Positions 38,301-50,300 of a stretch of DNA of 64,000 nt are shown here, one piece after another. The notes under the pieces are model-generated. The model had not been told where the DNA came from and ran no database searches. It worked only from the letters and a program-made list of their open reading frames with translations. The stretch is from NCBI GenBank assembly GCA_963761325.1, contig CAVXGZ010000002.1, positions 1,240,001 to 1,304,000 of the forward strand, written 5' to 3'. The stretch comes from Streptantibioticus_C sp963761325 (GTDB taxonomy: Bacteria; Actinomycetota; Actinomycetes; Streptomycetales; Streptomycetaceae). How positions within the stretch are numbered: the stretch's first letter is position 1; each line of letters starts with the position of its first letter. A program made the position numbers and the translations under genes.

Positions 38301-41300
38301 TCGGATGCGGCGTTGGGTGCGCAGGCGGAGCGGTTGGGTGCTTTGGTGGGGTCGGGTGCTGGGTTGCGTCCGGTTGATGTGGGGTTGTCGTTGGCGGTGG
38401 GTCGTGCGGGGTTGGAGCATCGTGCGGTGGTGTTGGGTGGTGGGTTGGATGGTTTTGGTCGTGGTTTGGGTGCGGTGGTTGCGGGTGAGTCGTTGCCGGG
38501 TGTGGTGCGGGGTGTTGCGGGTGTGGGTGAGGTGGCGTTTCTGTTCGCGGGTCAGGGTTCGCAGCGGGTGGGGATGGGTCGTGGGTTGTATGCCGCGTTC
38601 CCGGTGTTCGCGGAGGCGTTGGATGCGGTGTGTGCGCGGATGGATGCCGAGTTGGAGCGTCCGTTGCGTGAGGTGATGTTCGGCGAGGCCGAGTTGCTGG
38701 ACCGGACGGCTTATACGCAGGCGGCGTTGTTCGCGTTGGAGGTGTCGCTGTTCCGGTTGTGGGAGTCGTGGGGTGTGCGTCCGGACTTCCTGTTGGGCCA
38801 CTCGATCGGCGAGGTGGCGGCTGCGCATGTCGCGGGTGTGTTGTCGTTGGATGATGCGTGCGTGTTGGTTGCGGCTCGTGGTCGGTTGATGCAGGCGTTG
38901 CCGTCGGGTGGGGCGATGCTGGCGGTGGAGGCTGAGGAGTCGGAGGTCGCGGCTGAACTGGTCGGTCGTGAGGCGTCGGTGAGTCTCGCGGCGATCAACG
39001 GGCCGACCTCCGTGGTCGTTTCGGGCGACGAGGACGTGGTCGCCGAGCTGGAGGCGGCGTGGAGTGAGGCGGGTCGTCGGGTGAAGCGGTTGGCGGTGTC
39101 GCACGCGTTTCATTCGCCGCGGATGGAGGCGATGCTCGGCGAGTTCGCCGCCGTCGCGGGCGGGTTGACGTTCGAGGCTCCTCGGGTGCCGATCGTCTCG
39201 AACCTGACGGGCGAGATCGTCGACGCCGAACTGATCCGCACGCCGGAGTACTGGGTGCGGCACGTACGCGAGGCCGTGCGGTTCGCCGATGGCGTCGGGA
39301 CGTTGAACGCCAGGGGCGTGTCCCGGTTCGTCGAACTGGGCCCGGACGGCGTGCTGTCGGCGATGGTCCGGCAGTGCGTCGAGTCGGCCACCGTCGTGCC
39401 GGTGCTGCGGGCGGATCGCGACGAGCCCGAGACCCTGCTGACCGCGCTGGCCACGGCGTACGTGCACGGTGTCGCCGTGGACTGGTCCGCGCTCTTCGCG
39501 GGGCACGACGCCCGGCGGGTGGCGTTGCCGACGTACGCGTTCCAGCGCGAGCGGTACTGGATCGACCCGGTCGCGCAGGCGGCGTCGGGTTCCGTGCTGG
39601 ACGCCGAGTTCGCCGAGTTCTGGGAGGCGGTGGACTCCGAGGACCTGAGCACGCTGACGGGTGCCTTGCGGTTGGAGGGTGACGCGCCGCTGAGTGCGGT
39701 GGTGCCCGCGCTGTCGGCCTGGCGGCGCAGGCAGCAGGAAGAGTCGGTGGTCGAGGGCTGGTGTTACCGGGTTTCGTGGGTGCCGTTGGCGGGTGTGTCG
39801 GGGTCGGTTGACGGTCGTTGGCTGGTGGTGTCGCCTGCGGGTGCCGGCGATGGCGGTGTGGTGGCGGATGTGTTGCGTGGTGCGGGTGTTGAGGTGGTGG
39901 AGCTGGAGGTCGACGCGTCGGTGGAACGGGCCGCTCTGGTGGAGTTGCTGGGTGGGGTGGGTGAGGTGTCGGGTGTGGTGTCGCTGCTGGCGGGCGGCGA
40001 GGCGTGCGTCGAGCGGACGGTGGTCCTGGTTCAGGCGCTGGCCGACGCTGACCTTGGCGGTCGGCTGTGGTGTGTGACGCGCGGTGCGGTGTCGGTGGGC
40101 CGTTCGGACGGCGTGGTGTCTCCCGAGCAGGCGCAGGTGTGGGGTTTGGGTCGGGTGGCGGCTCTTGAACACCCGTTGTGGTGGGGCGGGTTGGTGGATC
40201 TGCCGGAGGTGCTGGACGATCGCGCCGCCGCGCGGCTGGTGTCGGTGTTGTCGGGCGTCAGTGGTGAGGACCAGGTCGCGGTGCGCGGTTCGGGTGTCTT
40301 CGGGCGCCGGCTGCGGCGTGGGGCGTTCGATCGTGTCGCCGAGGGTGCCGGTTGGCGTCCGCGGGGGACGGTGTTGGTGACGGGTGGGACGGGTGCGTTG
40401 GGTGGTCGGGTGGCGCGGTGGTTGGCGGAGCGTGGTGCGCCGCGGCTCGTCTTGACGAGTCGGCGTGGTCCGGAGGCGCCGGGTGCGGGGGAGTTGGTTG
40501 CGGAGTTGGCTGCGCTTGGCACTGAGGCGGTGGTGGTTGCGTGTGATGTGGCGGATCGGGAGGCGTTGGCGGGGGTGTTGGCTGGCATTCCGTCGGAGTT
40601 TCCGTTGTCGGGTGTGGTGCATGCGGCGGGGTTGGATCGTGCGTCGGTGTTGGGTGAGGCGATTGTGGGTGATGTGGTTGAGGTGTTGCGGGCGAAGGCG
40701 GTGGGGGCGGCGTATTTGCATGAGTTGACGGCGGGTTTGGTGTTGGATGCGTTTGTGGTGTTTTCGTCGATTGCTGGGGTGTGGGGTAGTGCGGGGCAGG
40801 GTGCGTATGCGGCGGCGAATGCGTTTTTGGATGGGTTGGTTGAGGTGCGGCGTGGTGCGGGGTTGGTGGGGACGTCGGTGGCGTGGGGTCCGTGGGCTGG
40901 TGGGGGGATGGTGGTGGATGCGGTGGAGGCTGAGGGGTATTTGCGGCGTCGTGGGTTGGCGTCGATGGATATGGAGTTGGCGGTGGGTGCGTTGGGTCGT
41001 GCGGTGGATGGTGGTGAGGTGTGTGTGACGGTTGCGGATGTGGATTGGGATCGTTTTGGTGGGACGTTTACGTCGGGTCGTCCGAGCCCGTTGTTGGAGA
41101 GTTTTATCGGCTCTGTCTCAGCGGCTGGTGTGGGTGTTGCTGTTGCTGGTGGGGAGTTTGTGGGGCGGTTGTCGGGGTTGGGGGTGGGGGAGCGGTTGCA
41201 TGAGGTGTTGGGGTTGGTGCGGCGGGAGGCTGCTGGTGTGTTGGGGTATGGGGATGTGGGTGTGGTGGATGGTGGGCGGGCGTTCAAGGATTTGGGGTTT

Positions 41301-44300
41301 GATTCGTTGACGGCGGTGGAGTTGCGGGATCGGTTGTCGGGTGTGTTGGGGGTGCGGTTGGCGGCGAGTTTGGTGTTTGATTATCCGAATGCGGAGGTGT
41401 TGGCGGGTTATTTGTTGGAGTTGTTGGGTGTTGAGGGTGGTGAGTCGGCGGCTTCGGGTTCGGTGGTTTCGGCGGGTGTGGCAGCGGTGGTGGATGAGCC
41501 GGTGGCGATTGTGGGGATGAGTTGTCGTTTTCCTGGTGGGGTGGATTCTCCGGAGGGTTTGTGGCGGCTGGTGGTTGATGGTGTCGATGCGATTGGTGAT
41601 TTTCCGGCGGATCGTGGTTGGGATACGGATGTGTTGTTCGATCCGGATCCGGACAAGCCGGGGACCTCGTATGTTCGGGTCGGCGGATTCCTTGATGATG
41701 CTTCGGCGTTCGATGCGGGGTTGTTCGGGATATCGCCGCGTGAGGCGATCGCGATGGACCCGCAGCAGCGCCTGCTGCTGGAGACCTGCTGGGAGGTGTT
41801 CGAGCGGGCCGGGATCGATCTCCGTTCGCTGCGGGGGAGTCGGACCGGGGTCTTCGCCGGCACCAACGGGCAGGACTACACCAGGCTGACCATCGCCGCC
41901 GCCGAGGCCCGCGAAGGCCACGTGGCCACCGGCGGGGCCGCGAGCGTGATGTCGGGCCGGATCTCCTACGCCTTCGGTCTTGAGGGTCCGGCGGTGACGG
42001 TGGACACGGCGTGTTCGTCGTCGTTGGTGGCGTTGCACCTGGCGGCGCAGGCGTTGCGGAACGGCGAGTGCGAGATGGCGCTGGCCGGCGGTGTGACGGT
42101 GATGGCCACGCCCGGCGCGTTCATCGAGTTCAGCCGGCAGCGCGGGCTCGCGGCCGACGGTCGCTGCAAGCCGTTCTCGGCTGCCGCCGACGGCACGGGC
42201 TGGGGCGAGGGCGTCGGCGTGCTGCTCGTGGAGCGGTTGTCGGACGCGCGGCGCAACGGCCACCAGGTGCTCGCGGTCGTGCGTGGTTCGGCGGTGAACC
42301 AGGACGGCGCGTCGAACGGGCTGACGGCGCCGAACGGTCCTTCGCAGCAGCGCGTCATCCGGCAGGCGTTGGCGAGTGCGGGACTCTCGGCGTCGGACGT
42401 TGACGTGGTGGAGGCGCACGGCACCGGCACGACCCTCGGCGACCCGATCGAGGCGCAGGCGTTGTTGGCGACGTACGGCCAGGAGCGGTCTGCGGATCGG
42501 CCGTTGTGGCTGGGTTCGGTGAAGTCGAACATCGGTCACACGCAGGCGGCTTCGGGTGTGGCGGGCGTGATCAAGATGGTCATGGCCATGCGGCACGGCG
42601 TGCTGCCGAAGTCGCTGTACGCGGACGAGCGGTCGCCGCACGTGGACTGGTCGGTCGGCGCGGTGGAGTTGTTGACGCAGGCGCAGGAATGGTCGACGGA
42701 CGGCCGTCCGCGCCGGGTTGGTGTGTCGTCGTTCGGTATCAGTGGGACGAATGCGCACACGATTCTGGAGGAGGGTGACGCGGCGCCGGTTGTGGTGTCG
42801 GAGTCGGGTGGTGTGGCGCCGGCTGTGGTGCCTGCGGTGGTGCCGTGGGTGGTGTCGGCGCAGAGTGTGGCTGGGTTGGGTGCGCAGGCGGGTCGGCTGG
42901 CGGCGTTCGTCGAGGGTGGCTCTGAGGCGCGGTTGGTGGATGTGGGGTTGTCGTTGGCGACGACGCGTGCGGCGTTGGAGCACCGCGCGGTGGTCCTCGG
43001 TGCGGATCGGGATCAACTGCTGGGTGGCCTGGGTGCGTTGGCCGGGGGCGGTTCGGGTGCCAGTGTGGTGTCCGGTGCGGTGGTGTCGGGTCGTACGGCG
43101 TTCCTGTTCACCGGCCAGGGTGCGCAGCGGGTCGGTATGGGTCGGGAGTTGTATTCCGCGTTCCCGGTGTTCGCGGACGCACTCGATGCGGTGTGTGCGC
43201 GGATGGATGCCGGGTTGGCGCGTCCGTTGCGTGAGGTGATGTTCGGCGAGGCCGAGTTGTTGAACCGGACCGAGTACACGCAGGCGGCGTTGTTCGCGTT
43301 GGAGGTGTCGCTGTTCCGGCTGTGGGAGTCGTGGGGGGTGCGTCCTGACTTCCTGCTGGGGCATTCGATCGGTGAGTTGGCCGCGGCGCACGTGGCCGGC
43401 GTCCTGTCGTTGGATGACGCGTGCACGTTGGTGGCGGCTCGTGGTCGGTTGATGCAGGCGTTGCCGTCGGGTGGCGCGATGCTGGCGGTGGAGGCTGAAG
43501 AGTCGGAGGTCGCGGCCGAACTCACCCGCCGTGAGGCGTCGGTGAGCATCGCGGCGGTCAACGGGCCGACCTCCGTGGTCGTTTCGGGTGACGAGGACGT
43601 GGTCGCGGAGCTGGAGGCGGCCTGGCGGGACACGGATCGTCGGGTGAAGCGGCTGACCGTCTCGCACGCCTTCCATTCGCCACGCATGGACGCGATGCTC
43701 GACGAGTTCGCCGCCGTCGCCGGGCGGTTGACCTTCGAAGCGCCGAAGCTCCCGATCGTCTCCAACGTGTCCGGCCGGCTCGTTGATCCGGACGAGATCC
43801 GCACACCGGGGTACTGGGTGCGGCATGTTCGCGAGGCCGTGCGGTTCGCGGACGGGGTGGCGACGCTGCATGCGGAGGGTGTGACCCGGTTCGTCGAGTT
43901 GGGCCCGGACGGGGTGCTGACCGCGATGGTGGACCAGTGCGTCGATGGCGCGACCGCGATTCCGGTGCTGCGAAGGGACCGGGACGAGTCCGGGACGCTG
44001 CTGACCGCGCTGGCCACGGTGTTCGTGCGAGGCGTCACCGTGAACTGGGCCGCGGTGTACGGCACATGGCAGGCAGGCGTTGTCCAACTGCCGACGTACG
44101 CCTTCCAGCACGAGCGGTACTGGGTGAACGTCCGGGTCGGGTTCGGGGACATCGCGGGGGTGGGCGGTTCCGGGCATCCGTTGCTGAGTGCCGAGACGTC
44201 GTTGGCGTCGGGCGGGGGCCTGGTCCTGACCGGCCGGCTGTCGGTGGCGTTGCAGCCGTGGCTGGGCGAGCACCGGGTGCACGGGAGCGTGGTCGTGCCG

Positions 44301-47300
44301 GGGACCGCGCTGGTGGAGATGGCGCTGCGCGCGGGTGGGCAGATCGGCTGCCCGCGGGTGGACGACCTCACGCTTGAGGTGCCGTTGGTGCTGCCCGAGC
44401 GGGGTGCGGTACAGGTCCAGGTGAGCGTGGGCGCGTCGCAGGACGGCGGTGCCAGGACGGTGGAGATCCATTCGCGTCCCGATGGCGAGGACGCGAGTTG
44501 GGTGCGGAACGCGGCCGGTTTGTTGACCGACGAGGACGTGTCCGCCGGATCGCTCGGCCTGGACGTCTGGCCGCCGGCCGAGGCCGAGTCGGTGGAACTG
44601 GCGGGCATGTACGACGGGTTGGCGGCGACCGGGCTCGCCTACGGTCCGGTGTTCCAGGGCCTCCGGTCGGTGTGGCGGGCGGGTGACGGGGTGGTGCTCG
44701 CCGAGGTGGAGTTGCCCGGTTCGGTTGAGGCCGGTTCGTTCGGTGTGCATCCGGCGCTGCTGGACGCGGCGTTGCACGCGTTGGCGGTGGGCGGTGTGCT
44801 GGGCGAGGAAGGCGGCGCCCGGCTGCCGTTCGCCTGGTCGGGTGTGTCGTTGTTCGCGGTGGGTGCGTCGGTGCTGCGGGTGCGGCTGTCGCGGGTGGGC
44901 GACGACGCGGTGCGGGTCGAGGCGTTCGACGCCGCCGGTGATGCGGTGGTGTCCGTGGAGTCCCTGGCATTGCGGGTGGTGGATGCGTCGGCCGGATCTG
45001 TTGCGGGCGGCGCCCGTGTGGCGGACGGGTTGTTCGGGGTGGAGTGGTCGCGGGTCTCGCTGGACGGGTCCGTGTCGGGGTCGGTGGCGGTCTGTGGGCT
45101 GGGCGAGGTCGGCGAACTGGACGGCGACGCTGCTGTCCTGGTGCCGTCGGACGGCGGCGTGGCGGAGGTCGCGGGTCGGGTGTTGGAGGCTGTGCGGTCG
45201 TGGTTGGCGCGGGAGGGCTCCGGTCGGTTGGTGGTGGTGTCGTGCGGTGCGGTGGGTGTGGGTGACGGCGGTGTGGTGAGTGATGTCGCGGCGGCTGCCG
45301 TCTGGGGGTTGGTGCGGTCGGCGCAGTCGGAGCATCCGGATCGGCTGGTGTTGCTGGACGTTGACGTGGAGGACGTTGACGCGGGCTTGCTGGCTGGTGT
45401 GTTGGGTCTGGGTGAGCCGCAGGTCGCGGTGCGGGGTGGTGTGGCGTGGGTGCCGAGGCTCGCTCGGGTGTCGTCCCTTCCGGTGCTGTCGGTTCCGTCG
45501 GCGGGTGAGGGCGCATGGCGTCTGGAGCCGTCGGAGCGTGGGGTGTTGGAGGAGGTCGCACCGGTGGTCCAGGCGGCGGCCGAGGGACTGGGCGCAGACC
45601 AGGTACGCGTCGAGATGCGTGCTGCCGGGGTGAACTTCCGGGACGTGCTGCTCGGCCTGGGGACGTATCCCGAGCCGGGGTTGATGGGTTCCGAGGGTGC
45701 GGGCGTGGTGGTGGAGGTGGGCGCCGACGTCGATGGCCTGGCGGTGGGTGATCGGGTCTTCGGGTTGTTCGCGGGTGGGTTCGGTCCGGAGGCGGTGACC
45801 GATCGGCGTCTGCTGGCGCGGATGCCGGATGGCTGGTCGTTTGTCGATGCCGCGTCGGTGCCGATGGTGTTCATGACGGCCTACTACGGTCTGTTCGACC
45901 TGGGTGGTCTGACGGCCGGCGAGTCGGTGTTGGTGCACGCGGCGGCCGGCGGCGTGGGCATGGCGGCGGTGCAGTTGGCGCGTTGGGCGGGCGCTGAGGT
46001 GTTCGCGACGGCGAGTGAGCCGAAGTGGCCGGTGGTTCGTGGGCTCGGTGTCGCCGAGGAGCGGATCGCGTCTTCGCGTGATCTCGCTTTCGAGGATGCG
46101 TTCCGTGCGGCGTCGGGTGGTCGTGGTGTGGATGTCGTGCTGAACGCGCTCGCGGGTGAGTTCATCGACGCGTCGGCACGGCTGCTCGCTGACGGTGGCC
46201 GGTTCGTCGAGATGGGCAAGGCGGATCTTCGCCAGGCGGACGCCTTCCCGGGTGTCTCCTACCATTCGTTCGACCTGTTCGACGCGGGCATGGACCGGTT
46301 GCAGGAGATCCTGCGGTCCGTGGTGGACCTGTTCGACGACGGGACGCTGCAGCTTCTGCCGGTCCGGGCGTGGGACGTACGGGATGTGGTGAGCGCGTTC
46401 CGTTTGATGAGTTCGGGTCGGCACGTCGGCAAGAACGTGCTGGTGATGCCGCGTCAGCTGGATGCGCGGGGCACGGTGGTGATCACGGGTGGTACGGGAA
46501 CGCTCGGGGCGTTGCTGGCCCGGCATCTCGTATCGGCTTACGGGATGCGGCAGTTGGTGCTGCTGTCGCGCAGTGGTCCGGAGGCGCCGGGTGCCGTCGA
46601 ACTGGCGGCGGAGCTGGCGGACCTGGGTGCGGAAGCCCGCGTTGTCGCGTGTGACGTGGCGGACCGGGCGGCCCTGGCGGCGGTGCTGGATGCCATCCCG
46701 GCCGAGCATCCGCTGACCGGTGTGGTGCATGCCGCCGGGGTCGTGGATGACGGTGTCGTGGAGTCGTTGACCCCGGAGCGGGTTGCGGCCGTGCTGGCGC
46801 CGAAGGCGGACGCGGCGCTGCATCTGCACGAGTTGACGCAGCGTCATGATCTGGCGTTGTTCGCGATGTATTCCTCGGTGTCGGCGACGTTCGGTTCGCC
46901 GGGGCAGGCGAACTACGCGGCTGCCAACGCGGTGTTGGACGCGTTGGCGCAGCAGCGACAGGCGACCGGACTGGCGGGCGTCTCGCTCGGGTGGGGGTTG
47001 TGGGCGGAGGCCAGCGCGATCAGCGGGCATCTGTCCGCTACCGACCTGACCCGTGCGCAAGCGGGCGGGAGCGCGTTGGCCAGCGGTGAGGGCCTGGCGT
47101 TGTTCGATGCTGCGGTGCGGACCGGGTTGGCGCATGTGGTGCCGATGCGGTTGGACGTGGCGCGGTTGCGGGCGCGGGCCGGGCAGGATCCGGTGCCGGC
47201 GTTGCTACGCGGGTTGGTGCGTTCCGGGGTGCGGCGTGCGGCCGGTACGAGCGGTGCGGCCTCGTTGGTCGAGCGGTTGACGGCGCTCTCCCGGTCCGAG

Positions 47301-50300
47301 CAGGACCGGGTGCTGACCGGGCTCGTGCTGGGCGAGGTGGCGGCGGTGCTCGGGCACGCGTCGGGGGACGCGATCGAGCCGGGTCGGGCGTTCAAGGAGC
47401 TGGGGTTCGATTCGCTGACCGCTGTCGAGCTGCGGAACCGGATGAACACGGCGACCGGGTTGCGGTTGCCGGCCACGTTGGTCTTCGACTATCCGAGTCC
47501 GCGGGCGCTGGTGGAGCGGCTGCTGACGGACTTGGTGGGTGTCGAGGTCGCGGGTGTGGTGCCGGTGCGGGCGTTGCCGCCGGTGGCGGACGATCCGGTG
47601 GTGATCGTGGGTATGGGGTGTCGGTTCCCGGGCGGGGCGGCCTCGCCGGAGGACTTGTGGCGGCTGGTCGTGGCCGGGGTCGACGCGATCGGTGAGTTCC
47701 CGACCGACCGTGGTTGGGACCTCGGGTCGCTGTTCGACCCGGATCCCGAGCGGCCGGGTACGTCGGCCACTCGGGTGGGTGGGTTCGTCTATGACGCGGA
47801 TGAGTTTGACGCGTCGTTGTTCGGGATCTCGCCGCGTGAGGCTTTGGCGATGGATCCGCAGCAGCGGTTGCTCCTGGAGAGCGCGTGGGAGGCGTTGGAG
47901 CGGGCGGGTATCGCGCCGCTGTCGCTGCGTGGTGAGCAGGTCGGCGTCTTCATGGGCGCCGCGACGTCGAACTACGGCGTGGGCTCGGTGTCCCGGCAGG
48001 CCCGCGGCGAGGTCGAGGGGCACCTCCTCACCGGCACGGCGACGAGTGTGGCGTCCGGGCGGATCGCGTACTCGTTCGGCCTTGAGGGTCCGGCGGTGAC
48101 GGTGGACACAGCATGTTCGTCGTCGTTGGTGGCGTTGCATCTGGCGGCGCAGTCGTTGCGTAGCGGTGAGTGCGACATGGCGTTGGTGGGTGGTGCGACG
48201 GTGATCGCGACGCCGGGGATCTTCACGGAGTTCAGCCGGCAGAAGGGTGTGGCGGCGGACGGTCGGTGCAAGTCGTTCTCGGCGTCGGCGGACGGTACGG
48301 GTTGGGCCGAGGGCGCCGGCGTGCTGGTCGTGGAGCGGTTGTCGCACGCGAGGCTGCATGGGCATGAGGTGCTGGCGGTCGTGCGGGGTTCGGCGGTGAA
48401 CCAGGACGGTGCGTCGAACGGGTTGACCGCGCCGAACGGGCCTTCGCAGCAGCGGGTGATCCGGCAGGCGTTGGCCAGTGCCGGACTGTGCGCATCCGAG
48501 GTGGATATGGTGGAGGCGCACGGTACCGGGACCATGCTGGGGGATCCGATCGAGGCCCAGGCACTGTTGGCGACCTACGGCCAGGAGCGCGCCGCGGAGC
48601 GACCGCTGTGGCTCGGCTCGCTGAAGTCGAACATCGGCCACACCCAGTCCGCAGCCGGCGTCGCCGGCGTCATCAAGATGGTGATGGCGTTGCGGCACGG
48701 TGTGCTGCCGCAGACGCTGCACGCCGGGGAGCCGTCGCCGCACATCGACTGGTCGTCCGGTGCGGTGGAGCTGCTGACGGAGAACCGGCCGTGGCCGGAA
48801 ACGGGGGCACCGCGCCGGGCCGCGGTGTCGTCGTTCGGCGTCAGCGGCACGAACGTGCACACCATCCTGGAACAGGCCGCACCCGCGCCCACCCCGGAAC
48901 CGGCCCCGATCGCGCAGACGCCGCCGCCAATCATTCCCTGGGTGATCTCGGCGAAGAGCGAGGAAGCGGTCCAGGCCCAGGCCGCCCGCCTGCGCGGCCT
49001 GGTGGCTGACGACCCGGAGCTGTCCATCGCAGACGCGGGCGCGTCGCTCGCCACTACCCGGGCACTGCTGGCACAGCGGGCCGTCGTACTGGCCGCCGAC
49101 CGCGACGGCTTCGAACGCGGTCTTGCGGAGCTGGCCAACGGCCGCCCGGTCAGGAACGTCATCACCGGCACGGCCGAGTCCGGCGGCCGCACGGCGTTCC
49201 TCTTCACCGGCCAGGGTGCGCAACGGGCCGGTATGGGCAAGGAGTTGTACGCGGCGTTCCCGGTGTTCGCGGAGGCGTTGGACGCGGTGTATGCGCGGCT
49301 GGACGGCGAGTTGGGTCGTCCGCTGCGTGACGTGATGTTCGACGATGGTGAGTTGCTGGACCAGACGGTCTACACGCAGGCGGCGTTGTTCGCGCTTGAG
49401 GTAGCGCTGTTCCGGCTGCTGGAGTCGTGGGGCGTTCGCCCGGACTTCCTTCTCGGTCATTCCATCGGCGAGTTGGCCGCCGCGCACGTCGCGGGTGTCC
49501 TGTCGTTGGATGACGCGTGCACTCTGGTGGCGGCTCGTGGTCGGTTGATGCAGGCGCTGCCGGCAGGTGGCGCGATGCTCGCGGTCGAGGCGACCGAGGC
49601 GGAGATCGCTGCCGAACTCGTCGGTCGTGAGGCGTCGGTGAGTGTCGCGGCGGTCAACGGGCCGACCTCAGTGGTCGTTTCGGGTGACGCCGACGTGGTC
49701 GCGGAGTTGGAGACCGCGTGGCGGGACGCAGGCCGCCGGGTCAAGCGGCTGACGGTGTCGCACGCGTTCCACTCGCCGCGGATGGAGGCGATGCTCGACG
49801 AGTTCGCCGCCGTCGCCGCGCGACTGGACTTCCACGCGGCCGAGTTGCCGATCGTCTCCAACGTGACGGGCGAGCCGGCCGATCCCGAGCAGATCCGGAC
49901 GCCGGGGTACTGGGTGCGGCACGTGCGGGAGGCGGTGCGGTTCGCCGACGGCGTGGCGACGCTGCGGGCGGAGGGGGTGACCCGGTTCGTCGAGCTGGGT
50001 CCGGATGCCGTGTTGGCCGCGATGGTGCAGCAGTGTGTGGATGCCGCCGTGGCGGTGCCGGTGTTGCGCGGTGGCCGGGGCGAGGCGGAGGCGTTGTTCG
50101 CCGCGTTGGCCGCGGTGCACGTGCACGGTGGATCGGTTGAATGGGCGACGGTGTTCGCGCCGTGGAGCGGGCGGCGGGTCGACTTGCCGACGTACGCGTT
50201 CCAACGCCGGCGCTACTGGCTGGCGTCCGGCGACACCGAGGTGCCGGAGACCGGTTCGCGGCCGGACGACGCGGTGGAGGACGCGTTCTGGTCCGCGGTG

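Larger units (their letters stand above)
36948..48423 (+). repeat. Paralogous three-module block, copy 1 (M8-M9-M10 KS)
   Basis: Collinear with 52507-64000: the same domains in the same order and the same KS classes, at offsets moving only from 15559 to 15589. Similarity ranges from perfect tracts to moderately diverged DNA. Confidence 0.8.
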
